56,661 bases of DNA from the NCBI RefSeq assembly GCF_014857925.1, contig NZ_JACYVZ010000017.1, positions 1 through 56,661 on the forward strand, in the 5' to 3' direction. Numbering within the stretch: the first letter of the stretch is position 1; each line of letters opens with the position of its first letter. The notes beneath the pieces are model-generated. The model was given only the letters and a program-made list of their open reading frames with translations. It was not told the origin of the DNA and ran no database searches. Of this stretch, positions 8,504 through 16,927 are shown in pieces. The translations under genes and the position numbers were made by a program. This DNA is from Cysteiniphilum marinum. Its GTDB lineage: Bacteria; Pseudomonadota; Gammaproteobacteria; Francisellales; Francisellaceae.

Positions 8504-8518
8504 ATAAGTAAAACTTAT
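8504..8518. promoter_or_regulatory. ATAAGT-N3-ACTTAT dyad upstream of NRPS
   Basis: ATAAGT (8504-8509) and ACTTAT (8513-8518) form a perfect 6-bp inverted repeat with a 3-bp spacer, about 85 bp upstream of the NRPS ATG at 8421. This is a plausible repressor or activator site within the promoter region. The rest of the 296-bp stretch 8422-8717 is AT-rich and holds nothing else I can name. Confidence 0.3.
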
Positions 8519-8717
8519 AAATTAAGCATTTGAGTAATCACTGTTTTTCGATTAAGAAAAATCACGTCAATAACACGTGCTCTATAAAAAACAGATTCTC
8601 CCATCCAGCATCACTTATAAGCTAAATATATAATACCATTGAGTTGCAGTTGCTTGATGATAAAAATGTAAATTCTGCATACAAACCTTTGATTTAAAGA
8701 GGGGTGGGTTATTAAAG

Positions 8718-8930
8718 GTGCGTATAATGTTTGTAAATAGATCAATGTGGGAAATAATTAAAAATTATAGCAATAAACTATTGCACTTGGTTGAGAAGGG
8801 TGTATTATCTTCTTTGTGGAAGATTTGGGGTGGTTGGGTCATATTCCTTGCGTCTCGTATAGTTCCATCTATATTATGGGGGCTGACGCGGTTAAGATGG
8901 GGGCTTAACTATGACCCGCTATTATCGTAG
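8718..8930 (+). CDS. small hydrophobic Trp-rich ORF (doubtful)
   Basis: The frame encodes 70 residues from GTG 8718, or 67 from ATG 8727, which has AAAGGTG six bases upstream. The peptide has a basic N-terminal half and a hydrophobic Trp-rich C-terminal half (LWKIWGGWVIFLASRIVP), so it could sit in the membrane. Its stop lies inside the terminator hairpin, which is unusual for a real gene and suggests the transcript may instead be a non-coding RNA. I recognise no family. If it is real, a small hydrophobic peptide next to an XRE regulator recalls toxin-regulator pairs (inference). Confidence 0.3.
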   Translation: MRIMFVNRSMWEIIKNYSNKLLHLVEKGVLSSLWKIWGGWVIFLASRIVPSILWGLTRLRWGLNYDPLLS

Positions 8931-8939
8931 CGGGTCTTT
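8807..8939 (+). ncRNA. candidate structured small RNA or leader
   Basis: Three consecutive perfect hairpins occur: ATCTTC/GAAGAT (8807-8824, 6-nt loop), GTTAAG/CTTAAC with a G-rich loop (8891-8909), and a 9-bp GC-rich stem (8913-8936) followed by TTT. The last looks like an intrinsic terminator. The region lies between the divergent NRPS operon and an XRE gene. A small RNA is plausible, and the V. cholerae VqmA regulator also has a small-RNA gene beside it. The 5' end is unknown, and the competing reading is the small hydrophobic ORF. Confidence 0.35.
8913..8939 (+). terminator. intrinsic terminator
   Basis: GACCCGCTA (8913-8921) pairs perfectly with TAGCGGGTC (8928-8936) around a 6-nt loop, followed by only three T. 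It is a strong GC stem in an AT-rich region. It would end a transcript from about 8700 and insulate the XRE gene at 9022. Confidence 0.7.
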
Positions 8940-9021
8940 AGTCCTATGGCAATAAAAACTTGCGTTTTTTTGCATTTAGTTATAATTTTTTCTTATTTAC
9001 AAGACTTTTGGGCTTTGCAAT

Positions 9022-9327
9022 ATGAAACAGCTTGCCTCTGATTTAACTTATACCAACAATGGTATTGAGTCCGAACAACAGCTTAAGCTTGTTGGCTTTA
9101 ATCTTAGACGATCTATGTTTGCTAAAGGCGTTAATAGCGTTGAGCTTCATAATAATTTAGGCGTTTCTACGGGGACAGTAAGTAAGATTGTTAACGGCAA
9201 ATGTATGCCTAACTTGCTGACAATCTATAGTATCACGCAATATTTAGGGATTAAAATTGATGATTTATTTCAGGATCCTCATGCCGCAATGGCTGAAGAC
9301 AGTCAGCCTGATAATAAGTTTGCTTAG
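9022..9327 (+). CDS. XRE-family HTH regulator
   Basis: A 101-residue protein. Residues about 28-85 form a Cro/C1-type helix-turn-helix (VNSVELHNNLGVSTGTVSKI...NLLTIYSITQYLGIKIDDLF). The N-terminal 20 residues and the acidic tail have no recognisable domain. It is a single-domain DNA-binding protein, the kind found as a phage-type repressor or antitoxin/autoregulator. It is convergent with trkA (stop-to-stop gap 72 bp, no clear terminator). The ribosome site is weak. Target genes are unknown; the hydrophobic ORF or RNA at 8718-8940 is the nearest candidate. Confidence 0.75.
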   Translation: MKQLASDLTYTNNGIESEQQLKLVGFNLRRSMFAKGVNSVELHNNLGVSTGTVSKIVNGKCMPNLLTIYSITQYLGIKIDDLFQDPHAAMAEDSQPDNKFA

Positions 9328-9399
9328 TAATCTACTATATTTAGCGCTCATAGACGGTTGATGGAACAACGGTAATTGTGCAAATGATTTGAAAGTTGG

Positions 9400-10773
9400 T
9401 TATAAGAAAACCGGCAGTACCTGAAAGAGCTTTTCAATTGTATAAACATGATCAAGATCGGTAATGGTAACAATGACATGATCTCCTGACTCAATCGTGT
9501 AATGATCATGCGCAACCAATACGGTATCATCACGTACAATGGCGCCAATGATAATCGCTTTTGGTAAATTCAGTTCACTGATTTTCTTACCGACAATTGG
9601 TGAGCTGTCAGCTGTACCGTGTACGACAATTTCGCAAGCTTCCGCATGTCCGCCGTAGAGTGAATAGATATTTAGCATGTCACCTTTGCGCAAGTAGGTT
9701 TGAATCACACCAATGGTGATTCTCTGTGGTGAAATTGCGCGATCAATCGTGTGTGTTTCATCAACTAAAGCCGCATAGCTTAGGCTATTAACAAGAGCAA
9801 TGGTGCTTTTAGCACCCATTTTCTTAGCAAGCATTGCCGACATGATATTGGCTTCATCATCATTGGTTACCGCACAGAAAAGATCGGTATCATCAATGCT
9901 CTCGGCATTTAATAGCTCAGCATCCGAGGCATCCCCTGAGAGTACGGTGGTATTGTTTAGTGTCTCAGCAGCTAAGTGACAGTTCTCATAATTACGCTCA
10001 ACGATTTTAACCAAATAATCATTCTCAAGCTTCTTAGCAAGTCCTATACCGATATTGCCACCACCAGCGATAAAGAGTTTGCGACATGCCGTTTGTTGCG
10101 GTTGAAATTCGCGTAAAATCGCAGGAATATTAATTCGCTCAGCAATAAAAAACACTTCATCTTCTTTTTGCAAAACGGTATCAGCGGATATAAGTAAGTT
10201 TTGTTTTTTGCGATAAATAGCAACAACACGTGCATCGATATCAGGAAGCTCTTGTCTAAACTCACGAATACTCATGCCATGAAGCGGTGAGTCCTCGGCA
10301 ATTTCGCTTCCTGCTAATTGCAAGCGGCCATTAGCAAAATCAACAATCTGAAAACTGCCAGGATGCTCAACTAAACGTACCAAACGTTGAGTAACTAATT
10401 CAGAAGGGTTAATAATAAGATCAATTGGGATATTGTCATTATTAAATATTTGTGGGTAGCGCGCGTAATTTTTGTTACGTAAACGCGCGATTTTTGTTGG
10501 AATCTTAAAAAGACTATAAGCAATCTGGCAGGCAACAATATTTACTTCATCGTTATTTGTTACCGCAATGATCATATCTGCATCATTAGCTCCTGCCTCT
10601 TCAAGAATGTTAGGGTGTGATGCTGAGCCACAGATTGTTTTGACGTCAAAGTGATTTTGAATATGTCTTAGTCGTTCGGCTCTTTCATCAACGACGCTAA
10701 TATTATGATCTTTTTGTAAATTCTTAGCCAATGAGCTGCCGACTTGTCCGGCACCTAAAATAATAATTTTCAT
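9400..10773 (-). CDS. trkA: Trk potassium uptake regulatory protein TrkA
   Basis: A 457-residue peripheral membrane protein, close to the E. coli TrkA length of 458. It contains two tandem RCK modules, each with a NAD-binding Rossmann fold (MKIIILGAGQVGSS at 1 and LFIAGGGNIGIGLA near 230) followed by a TrkA-C ligand domain (near 140-220 and 370-450). TrkA gates the TrkH/G channel in response to nucleotides; no trkH gene is in the window. Its start overlaps the upstream adenosyltransferase stop by 4 bp, so the two are translationally coupled in the rlmE operon. Confidence 0.93.
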   Translation of the reverse strand: MKIIILGAGQVGSSLAKNLQKDHNISVVDERAERLRHIQNHFDVKTICGSASHPNILEEAGANDADMIIAVTNNDEVNIVACQIAYSLFKIPTKIARLRNKNYARYPQIFNNDNIPIDLIINPSELVTQRLVRLVEHPGSFQIVDFANGRLQLAGSEIAEDSPLHGMSIREFRQELPDIDARVVAIYRKKQNLLISADTVLQKEDEVFFIAERINIPAILREFQPQQTACRKLFIAGGGNIGIGLAKKLENDYLVKIVERNYENCHLAAETLNNTTVLSGDASDAELLNAESIDDTDLFCAVTNDDEANIMSAMLAKKMGAKSTIALVNSLSYAALVDETHTIDRAISPQRITIGVIQTYLRKGDMLNIYSLYGGHAEACEIVVHGTADSSPIVGKKISELNLPKAIIIGAIVRDDTVLVAHDHYTIESGDHVIVTITDLDHVYTIEKLFQVLPVFL

Positions 10774-11345
10774 AATTTTTCCTGTGTTTTGTCACTTCTA
10801 TGGCTTTTCCATAACACTTCATCATGTTGATCCAACTGATTAAAAAAGCGTGCCAACACAAATAAATAATCAGATAAACGATTTAAAAAACTTAAAACAA
10901 GCGGATTATGAGCTTTTGTCTGATCTTGGATCAAGGCAACATAGTGACGTTCCGCTTTGCGTGCTATGGTACGCGCTTGATGAGTTAAAGCCGCACACTG
11001 TGAGCCACCAGGTAAAATAAACTCTTTCAACGGTGGCAAAGATTTATTCCACTGATCAATTTGGATTTCAAGGGCAGTAATCGCTTGATCCGTTAGTTGG
11101 CTAAATTGAGGGAAGGACAGCTCACCACCAATATTGAATAAGTGATGTTGAATATTCTGTAGTTGGTTGTTTATTTCAAGGTTACTTGAAAAGGAGACAA
11201 TCACACCAATGGCAGCATTTAGCTCATCAATCTGACCAATGGTTTCAATAATTGGTGCACATTTATCAATGCGAATATTATCTGAGAGAGCAGTGGTACC
11301 TTTATCTCCAGTTTTGGTGTAAATTTTGGATAGTCTATGACCCAT
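10770..11345 (-). CDS. PduO-type cob(I)alamin adenosyltransferase
   Basis: A 191-residue cytoplasmic enzyme that transfers the adenosyl group of ATP to cob(I)alamin to make coenzyme B12. The N-terminal nucleotide-binding motif is TKTGDKGTTAL. The helical-bundle motifs are ARTIARKAERHYV and LNRLSDYLFVLARF. The length and motifs match the MMAB/PduO-type family, not BtuR/CobA. It lies 11 bp after rlmE and overlaps trkA. No other B12 gene is in the window, so it presumably acts on scavenged cobalamin. Confidence 0.9.
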   Translation of the reverse strand: MGHRLSKIYTKTGDKGTTALSDNIRIDKCAPIIETIGQIDELNAAIGVIVSFSSNLEINNQLQNIQHHLFNIGGELSFPQFSQLTDQAITALEIQIDQWNKSLPPLKEFILPGGSQCAALTHQARTIARKAERHYVALIQDQTKAHNPLVLSFLNRLSDYLFVLARFFNQLDQHDEVLWKSHRSDKTQEKL

Positions 11346-11356
11346 AAATAATTCCT

Positions 11357-11983
11357 TTAACGTTTATTAAAACCGATAATATAAACTTCGCGCGAGCGCG
11401 CACGAGATGCGTCAGGTTTGCGAATAATGACTTTTTGAAAACGTTGTTGAACTGCCTTTACAAAGGGATCAAAGCCTTCACCTTGGAAAACTTTAGCTAA
11501 GAAATTGCCATGTGATTTTAGTGTGTTATCAGCAAAATCAAGTGCTAGTTCAACCAGATACATTGATCCTGCTTGATCGGTATTACGATTGCCACTCATG
11601 TTTGGCGCCATATCAGAGATAACCCAATCAATAGACTCACCTTCAGTTAATTGCATCAAGGCTTCATAGGGCTCATCCTCGGTGAAATCTCCTTGAATAA
11701 AGGTCACATCAGGCAAAGGGTCCATTTCGAGAATATCTAAGGCGAACACCTTGCCTTTAGAACCAACAAAATCTGTTAAAACCTGTGACCAACCACCAGG
11801 AGCCGCACCCAGATCAACGACGGTCATGCCTGGTTTGAATAGCTTATCTTTTTGCTGTAATTCCATGAGTTTGTAAGCTGCGCGTGATCTTAGACCATCT
11901 TTTTTAGATTGGCTAACATAATGATCATTATGATGTTCATCAAGCCAGCGTTTGCTGCTTTTGCTATGTTTGTTTTTTGACAT
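11357..11983 (-). CDS. rlmE: 23S rRNA 2'-O-ribose U2552 methyltransferase RlmE
   Basis: A 208-residue SAM-dependent enzyme that methylates U2552 of the 23S rRNA A-loop during 50S assembly. The start ATG 11983 (MSKNKHSK) is preferred over the in-frame TTG two codons upstream. The SAM motif is VVDLGAAPGGWSQVL. The K-D-K-E catalytic tetrad is visible: SRAAYKL, SDMAPNMSG, AKVFQGEG and SREVYI. The length equals that of E. coli RrmJ/FtsJ. It is the first gene of the rlmE-adenosyltransferase-trkA operon. Confidence 0.95.
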   Translation of the reverse strand: MSKNKHSKSSKRWLDEHHNDHYVSQSKKDGLRSRAAYKLMELQQKDKLFKPGMTVVDLGAAPGGWSQVLTDFVGSKGKVFALDILEMDPLPDVTFIQGDFTEDEPYEALMQLTEGESIDWVISDMAPNMSGNRNTDQAGSMYLVELALDFADNTLKSHGNFLAKVFQGEGFDPFVKAVQQRFQKVIIRKPDASRARSREVYIIGFNKR

Positions 11984-12064
11984 TAACAAATAAAAGTGTC
12001 GTGCTAATTAATGTCAACAGTATATCACCTAGGAAAATATACAGTAGCTTACTTTTTTACTTTT

Positions 12065-12235
12065 TCATTTTTTGCATTTATTAAAAACGCGTAAAACATC
12101 ATCTGCAGTTGCAATTTGATCGTTTTGAGCCTGTTGTAAACCTTGCTGCATTTTCTTGATCTGCCAATTACGAAGGTTATCCTGCTGTTTACTTACAGCA
12201 GAACCCTTATAGCTGGGATAAAGGTTGAGTAACAT
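12065..12235 (-). CDS. small protein, antitoxin-like tail
   Basis: A short frame of 56 residues starts at ATG 12235 inside the last codons of chaA and stops at 12065. Its C-terminal part (RNWQIKKMQQGLQQAQN, then DQIATADDVLRVFNK) resembles the helix and TADDV/SHEEV-type end of ParD/CopG-type antitoxins, where a xx-AIEEGLADAEAGR segment is followed by a small acidic helix. The N-terminal 20 residues do not form an obvious ribbon-helix-helix and no toxin gene follows, so it may be a relic. There is no clear ribosome site, so expression would need coupling to chaA. Confidence 0.35.
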   Translation of the reverse strand: MLLNLYPSYKGSAVSKQQDNLRNWQIKKMQQGLQQAQNDQIATADDVLRVFNKCKK

Positions 12236-13334
12236 CGAAAATCAGCGCAAAGTAAACGATAAAGACACTCAGAAGTACCATGCCATTAAAGACACTGGTG
12301 CGTCGTGAGGTGAAGGTAACTAAAGCAATTAAAAAGGTTAGTACCATAATGACAATCGATGTGCTATTTAATCCAAGAACTAATGGTTGCCCAAGGACAA
12401 GACTTATGACAAGTACCGATGGCACGGTAAGGCAAATAGTGGCAACGGCAGAGCCCATGCATAGATTGATAGAGCGTTGTAGTTGGTTCTTGTATGCCGA
12501 TTGAATGGCGCTCACACCTTCAGGGGTTAAAACTAAGAGGGCGATAATAAAACCGCCTAGTTTACTGGGAAGTCCTGCCTCTTGAATGCTGAACTCAAGA
12601 AAGCTTGCGAGGTTTTTTGATAAGGCGATCATCACGACAAGACCAAGTAGCAACATAATGACATGATAAAGTACTGAGCCCATCGGGTTGTGATGTTCCT
12701 CATCATCGTCGTCTTCATGTCGATACTGAAAGTAATCTTTATGTGTTACGGTTTGTTTAATCAAAAAAACAGCATAAAGAATTACGCAAACAATAATGAC
12801 AACAATGGATTGACTTAAGTTAAAGGTACCAGCATCAGTCGCAACAGTATAATTAGGAAGTATTAAGCAAACGGTTAATAATAGGATAAGCAAAGAGATA
12901 TAGGTGCTCGCACCTTCGGTATTATACATTTGTGTGTTATGTTTGATGCCTCCGGTTAATAGGCTAAGTCCAGCAAACCCATTAACAGCAATCATAATCA
13001 CGGCAAACATCGTATCTCGGGCAAGGGTTGGGTCCCCTTTACCAATCAGCATCATCGTGATGATTAATGCCACTTCAATTGAAATAACAGAAAGGGTTAG
13101 AATCAAGGTGCCATAAGGCTCACCAAATTTTTCTGCTAACCAATCGGCATGTTTAACGACATTAAAGGCGCAAACAAGCATCACGGCAAAGATAACAAAA
13201 GTTGTTGCTGCCGTGGCAAAATGACTAATGTTATATGGATCGAGACTTGAGAAAACCATATTTAATAGAACAAAGAGGATGATAGGCAAAATAACACCAT
13301 ATTCGGTTTTAATAAAACTTATTGTTTTGTGCAT
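12207..13334 (-). CDS. chaA: calcium/proton (cation/H+) antiporter ChaA
   Basis: A 375-residue inner-membrane protein with about eleven hydrophobic segments. Two CaCA-type alpha repeats are visible: one around ISIEVALIITMMLIG and one with LTPEGVSAIQSAYKNQLQRS, each with the acidic residue expected for cation exchange. A central acidic/His loop (HEDDDDEEHHNP) separates the halves, as in ChaA. It exchanges Ca2+, Na+ or K+ for protons to support alkali and salt tolerance. It starts 26 bp after the glutamate-synthase-like gene, so the two are probably co-transcribed. Confidence 0.88.
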   Translation of the reverse strand: MHKTISFIKTEYGVILPIILFVLLNMVFSSLDPYNISHFATAATTFVIFAVMLVCAFNVVKHADWLAEKFGEPYGTLILTLSVISIEVALIITMMLIGKGDPTLARDTMFAVIMIAVNGFAGLSLLTGGIKHNTQMYNTEGASTYISLLILLLTVCLILPNYTVATDAGTFNLSQSIVVIIVCVILYAVFLIKQTVTHKDYFQYRHEDDDDEEHHNPMGSVLYHVIMLLLGLVVMIALSKNLASFLEFSIQEAGLPSKLGGFIIALLVLTPEGVSAIQSAYKNQLQRSINLCMGSAVATICLTVPSVLVISLVLGQPLVLGLNSTSIVIMVLTFLIALVTFTSRRTSVFNGMVLLSVFIVYFALIFDVTQPLSQL

Positions 13335-13360
13335 TTTACCTCCTATTTGTTTTTGTTTTT

Positions 13361-14950
13361 TTAAAAGCGCTCAGCCGATGCTTGTTGCCAATATTTAGCA
13401 TATTGCATTGGTAGGTTATTATCATCTAGTAAGCTATCTTTTTCAAGGTATTGATAGACTTCATCAAGTGATTGCACGGTTTTTTCATCAATGCGACGAA
13501 TAACGCGTGAGGCTGAAAGTTCACTTGGGTTTGTAAGTCCCATCGCACCAACAAGTTCAGTAAAACTTTTAACGGTTGCATCATGAAAGCGGTAAACGCG
13601 CTGCTTCTTATCATCAATATCTAGCGCTTTATATAATCGTGGACTTTGTGTGGCAACGCCTGTTGGACAGGTATTGCGATTACATTGTTTCGATTGAATA
13701 CATCCCAAGGATAACATCATGGCTCGGGCACTATTGATTACATCAGCACCTAAGGCAATACGCTTGACCATGTCAAAGCCTGTCGCCGTTTTACCGCTGG
13801 CAATAATACAAATATGCTCGCGAATACCAGAACCAACCAATGCGTTATGCACAAATGCTAAAGCATCTTCAAGTGGCACACCAATATGATTAACGTATTC
13901 CTCAGGAGCAGCCCCTGTACCGCCTTCTGCACCATCGATGGTAATAAAATCAGGGAAGATTTGTGTTTTTAACATGGCTTTGCAGATAGCAAAGAATTCG
14001 GTTTTGCGACCTATGCATAGTTTAAAACCAATGGGTTTACCACCTGAGAGCTCTCGCAATTTTTGTACAAATTGACATAGCTCAACAGGCGTTGAGAAAG
14101 CAGTATGCGCAGGTGGAGATAAAACATCTTCACCCATCGGCACATCACGAATTTTAGCAATCTCAGGAGTGAGCTTCTCCTTGGGTAACACACCTCCATG
14201 AGCAGGTTTTGCTCCTTGTGAGAGTTTGATCTCAATCATTTTAATATCATCATATTGCGCCTGAATGGCAAACTTATCTGGATCAAAGTGCCCATCTTTA
14301 GTCCTGAAACCAAAATATCCTGTCCCAATTTGCAGACAAATATCTCCACCTTGGCGATGATGCTCTGTTAAACCACCTTCGCCAGTGTTGTGACAAAAGC
14401 CCCCAAGCTTAGCACCTTTATTAAGTGCCATAATCGCATTTTTGGATAAGGCACCATAACTCATGGCCGAAATATTTAAACGTGATGAGATATAAGGTTT
14501 GGTGCATTGATGATTGCCTATTTGAAATTTAGGATCCACATCTTTTGGGTGAATGGGGGCTAATGAATGCAGTACCCATTCATAACCTGGTTGATTAATA
14601 TCTCGCTCGGTACCAAAGGGAAGTGTGTCTTCAATACCTTTAGCACGTTGATAAACTAAAGAGCGAGTTTGTCGATCAAAAGGGCGCTCGCTTTGATCTG
14701 TCGCAACAAAATACTGCTGAATCTCAGGGCGAAAGAACTCCAAGATAAAACGCATGTGCCCAAGTATGGGAAAGTTGCGTAGTATGGTGTGCTTTTTTTG
14801 TGTGACGTCATAAATGGCAATAACAATAAGTGCGATAATAATAATGCCTACGGTAAGTTTGCTGTGTAGTAATGCTAACAACGCAAGGATAATAAGTAAG
14901 ACAATGCCAAAGCCAATATACCATTTTCTACGTTCTGAAATATGAAACAT
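13361..14950 (-). CDS. FMN-binding glutamate synthase family protein
   Basis: A 529-residue protein with two N-terminal membrane helices (about 9-47), then a glutamate-synthase central barrel (about 130-480). Visible motifs are SAMSYGALSKNA, NTGEGG, IEIKLSQGAKPAHGG, TIDGAEGGTGAAPEE and the cysteine cluster CIQSKQCNRNTCPTG for a 3Fe-4S centre. The amidotransferase domain and GXGXG domain of true GltB are missing. Membrane-anchored single-domain forms are common, and their physiological reaction is not settled. It is the first gene of an apparent operon with chaA. A role in glutamate or ammonia metabolism is family inference only. Confidence 0.85.
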   Translation of the reverse strand: MFHISERRKWYIGFGIVLLIILALLALLHSKLTVGIIIIALIVIAIYDVTQKKHTILRNFPILGHMRFILEFFRPEIQQYFVATDQSERPFDRQTRSLVYQRAKGIEDTLPFGTERDINQPGYEWVLHSLAPIHPKDVDPKFQIGNHQCTKPYISSRLNISAMSYGALSKNAIMALNKGAKLGGFCHNTGEGGLTEHHRQGGDICLQIGTGYFGFRTKDGHFDPDKFAIQAQYDDIKMIEIKLSQGAKPAHGGVLPKEKLTPEIAKIRDVPMGEDVLSPPAHTAFSTPVELCQFVQKLRELSGGKPIGFKLCIGRKTEFFAICKAMLKTQIFPDFITIDGAEGGTGAAPEEYVNHIGVPLEDALAFVHNALVGSGIREHICIIASGKTATGFDMVKRIALGADVINSARAMMLSLGCIQSKQCNRNTCPTGVATQSPRLYKALDIDDKKQRVYRFHDATVKSFTELVGAMGLTNPSELSASRVIRRIDEKTVQSLDEVYQYLEKDSLLDDNNLPMQYAKYWQQASAERF

Positions 14951-15039
14951 AAATATTCCTTAGTGTTTAGTCCTATGTTCATATGGAATAATAGTGAGAA
15001 ATATGAGAAATTCAATTTAAAACAACCATCGCCATCATT

Positions 15040-15057
15040 TGTAACATAACTGTAACA
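15040..15057 (+). promoter_or_regulatory. Pho box upstream of pstC
   Basis: Two direct repeats TGTAAC (15040-15045 and 15051-15056) are spaced 11 bp apart with an AT-rich centre, matching the layout of the PhoB box (CTGTCAT-A/T4-CTGTCAT). The box lies about 50 bp upstream of the pstC start, the usual activator position. It implies phosphate-starvation control by PhoB, although phoBR and phoU are not in the window. Confidence 0.7.
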
Positions 15058-15106
15058 ATTGATATTTATGCTGAGCAACGACTTAATTAAGTAGGAAGGA
15101 TAGGTT

Positions 15107-16075
15107 TTGAGGCAAAGTGGGGATAAAAATTTTTTGAAGTTATTAATAGCTTTAGCATCGCTGACACTCATTATTTTTGTGTTGCTATTAATGAGTCTTA
15201 TTGTATTTAGTTGGCCAAGTATTCGTGAGTATGGCATCTCTTTTTTGTGGAGTGATGCGTGGAATCCTGTGACTGAGCAATTTGGTGCTTATTCAGTTAT
15301 CATTGGTACGTTGGTTACATCTATTTTGGCACTTGTGATTGCTGTGCCTTTTAGCTTGGGTGTTGCACTTTTAATTGATGAGTTATTGCCCAGACGCATA
15401 GGTAGGATTCTTGCACGACTAATTGAGTTAATGGCAGGAATCCCAAGTATCGTTTATGGTATTTGGGGGCTTTTCGTGCTTTTGCCATGGGTGAAATCTT
15501 TGCAATTAAAATTAATGCCTTTATCACTATCTTGGCAGGCTAAGTTTTCAGCTCTTGCTGAAAGTGGCTCATTTTGGGCACACTTTGAGCCACTTGTTAT
15601 GTTCTTTATCAAAAGCCTACCAACGGGCAGTAGTATCTTTGCTGCGAGCATTATCTTGGCCATTATGGTGATCCCTTTAATCTCATCGGTGATGCGTGAT
15701 GTGATCAGTGCAATTCCGCAAGTGACGAAAGAAGCAGCATTTGGTATTGGTGCGACCAAGTGGGAAGTGACGAAAAATGTCATTTTCCCTTATGCTTTAC
15801 CCGGCATGATGGGTGCGATTATTTTAGGCTTTGGCCGTGCGCTAGGTGAGACAATGGCAGTGACCTTTGTGATTGGCAATGTCCATAGTTTGCAAGGTTT
15901 ATTTATGCCAAGTGCAACCATTTCATCAGCCATTGCCAATGAGTTTAATGAAGCATTAGGCACATTGTATCCTGCCGCATTGGTTGAAACAGGATTGATA
16001 TTATTCTTAATCACTTTGGTGGTTTTACTGATATCACGTTGGATTTTGAAGCGTTACAAAGTAGGGGTGGCATAA
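15107..16075 (+). CDS. pstC: phosphate ABC transporter permease PstC
   Basis: A 322-residue inner-membrane permease of the high-affinity phosphate importer. It starts at TTG 15107 (AAGGAT upstream); no better ATG is available before the first membrane helix. Six or more hydrophobic helices are visible, and the EAA loop typical of ABC importer permeases is present (KEAAFGIGATKWEVTKNVIFPYALPG). It overlaps pstA by one base at its TAATG stop-start. A Pho box lies upstream. Confidence 0.93.
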   Translation: MRQSGDKNFLKLLIALASLTLIIFVLLLMSLIVFSWPSIREYGISFLWSDAWNPVTEQFGAYSVIIGTLVTSILALVIAVPFSLGVALLIDELLPRRIGRILARLIELMAGIPSIVYGIWGLFVLLPWVKSLQLKLMPLSLSWQAKFSALAESGSFWAHFEPLVMFFIKSLPTGSSIFAASIILAIMVIPLISSVMRDVISAIPQVTKEAAFGIGATKWEVTKNVIFPYALPGMMGAIILGFGRALGETMAVTFVIGNVHSLQGLFMPSATISSAIANEFNEALGTLYPAALVETGLILFLITLVVLLISRWILKRYKVGVA

Positions 16076-16902
16076 TGAGTATAATTGGACAAGTAGCGCT
16101 TAAGCGCCGTATTAAATCAAATATCTTTGTCTCACTGTGCTGGCTAAGTGCGATTATTAGTATCTTTTTCTTGTGTAGCATTTTATATGAGTTGGTAATT
16201 CGAGGTATGCCGAGCTTTAGCACGTATCTTTTTACACATGACACAAGAGAGCTAGGACTTAGAAATGCGATTGTTGGCTCATTGATGTTAACAGTTGGCG
16301 CCATCGTCATTGCGACACCGATTTCGATTTTAACGGCGACTTTCTTTGTTGAGTTTCGACAATTCAGACGCACGATTAAAGTCCTACGCTTTATCAATGA
16401 TATGATGTTAAGCACGCCATCAGTGATTGTTGGTTTATTCATCTATACGCTTATTGTCGTTAACACCAGTTTTTCAGGCTATGCCGGAATCATTGCGCTA
16501 GCGGTTATCGCGATGCCGATGATTACGCGTGCAGCAGAGGATGTGTTATATCTTATATCCCCTATGCTAAAGGAATCAGCTATTGCACTAGGTGTGCCAA
16601 AGTGGCGTGTGATTGTGATGATTGGCTATCGCTCGGCAAAGACAGGACTCATTACTGCGGTGGTATTAGCCACGGCAAGAGTGATGGGCGAAAGTGCGCC
16701 ATTGTTGTTTACCTCAGCAAAAAACAGTTTTTTAAGCTTTAATATGGGGCAAGCGATTGAGAGCTTACCGGTGATGATTTTTGAAAATGCGATGCAACCA
16801 TATCCTGAGTTCCAACAAGTAGCATGGACGGCGGCACTTATTGTTACCGCATTAGTATTGGTGATGAATTTAACAGCGCGTTGGATTGCAAAAGATAAAT
16901 AG
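16075..16902 (+). CDS. pstA: phosphate ABC transporter permease PstA
   Basis: A 275-residue membrane permease, partner of PstC. The start ATG 16075 (MSIIGQVAL) is chosen because it overlaps the pstC stop. About six membrane helices are visible, with the EAA-type loop KESAIALGVPKWRVIVMIGYRSAKTG and the conserved GESAPLLFTS segment near the end. It lies 25 bp before pstB. Confidence 0.93.
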   Translation: MSIIGQVALKRRIKSNIFVSLCWLSAIISIFFLCSILYELVIRGMPSFSTYLFTHDTRELGLRNAIVGSLMLTVGAIVIATPISILTATFFVEFRQFRRTIKVLRFINDMMLSTPSVIVGLFIYTLIVVNTSFSGYAGIIALAVIAMPMITRAAEDVLYLISPMLKESAIALGVPKWRVIVMIGYRSAKTGLITAVVLATARVMGESAPLLFTSAKNSFLSFNMGQAIESLPVMIFENAMQPYPEFQQVAWTAALIVTALVLVMNLTARWIAKDK

Positions 16903-16927
16903 CTAGTAATAAAATAAAGAATAAGAG

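Noticed and set aside
13361-14950. Complete glutamate synthase large subunit (GltB)
   Set aside because: At 529 residues it has only the central barrel and iron-sulfur region plus membrane helices; the amidotransferase and C-terminal domains are absent.
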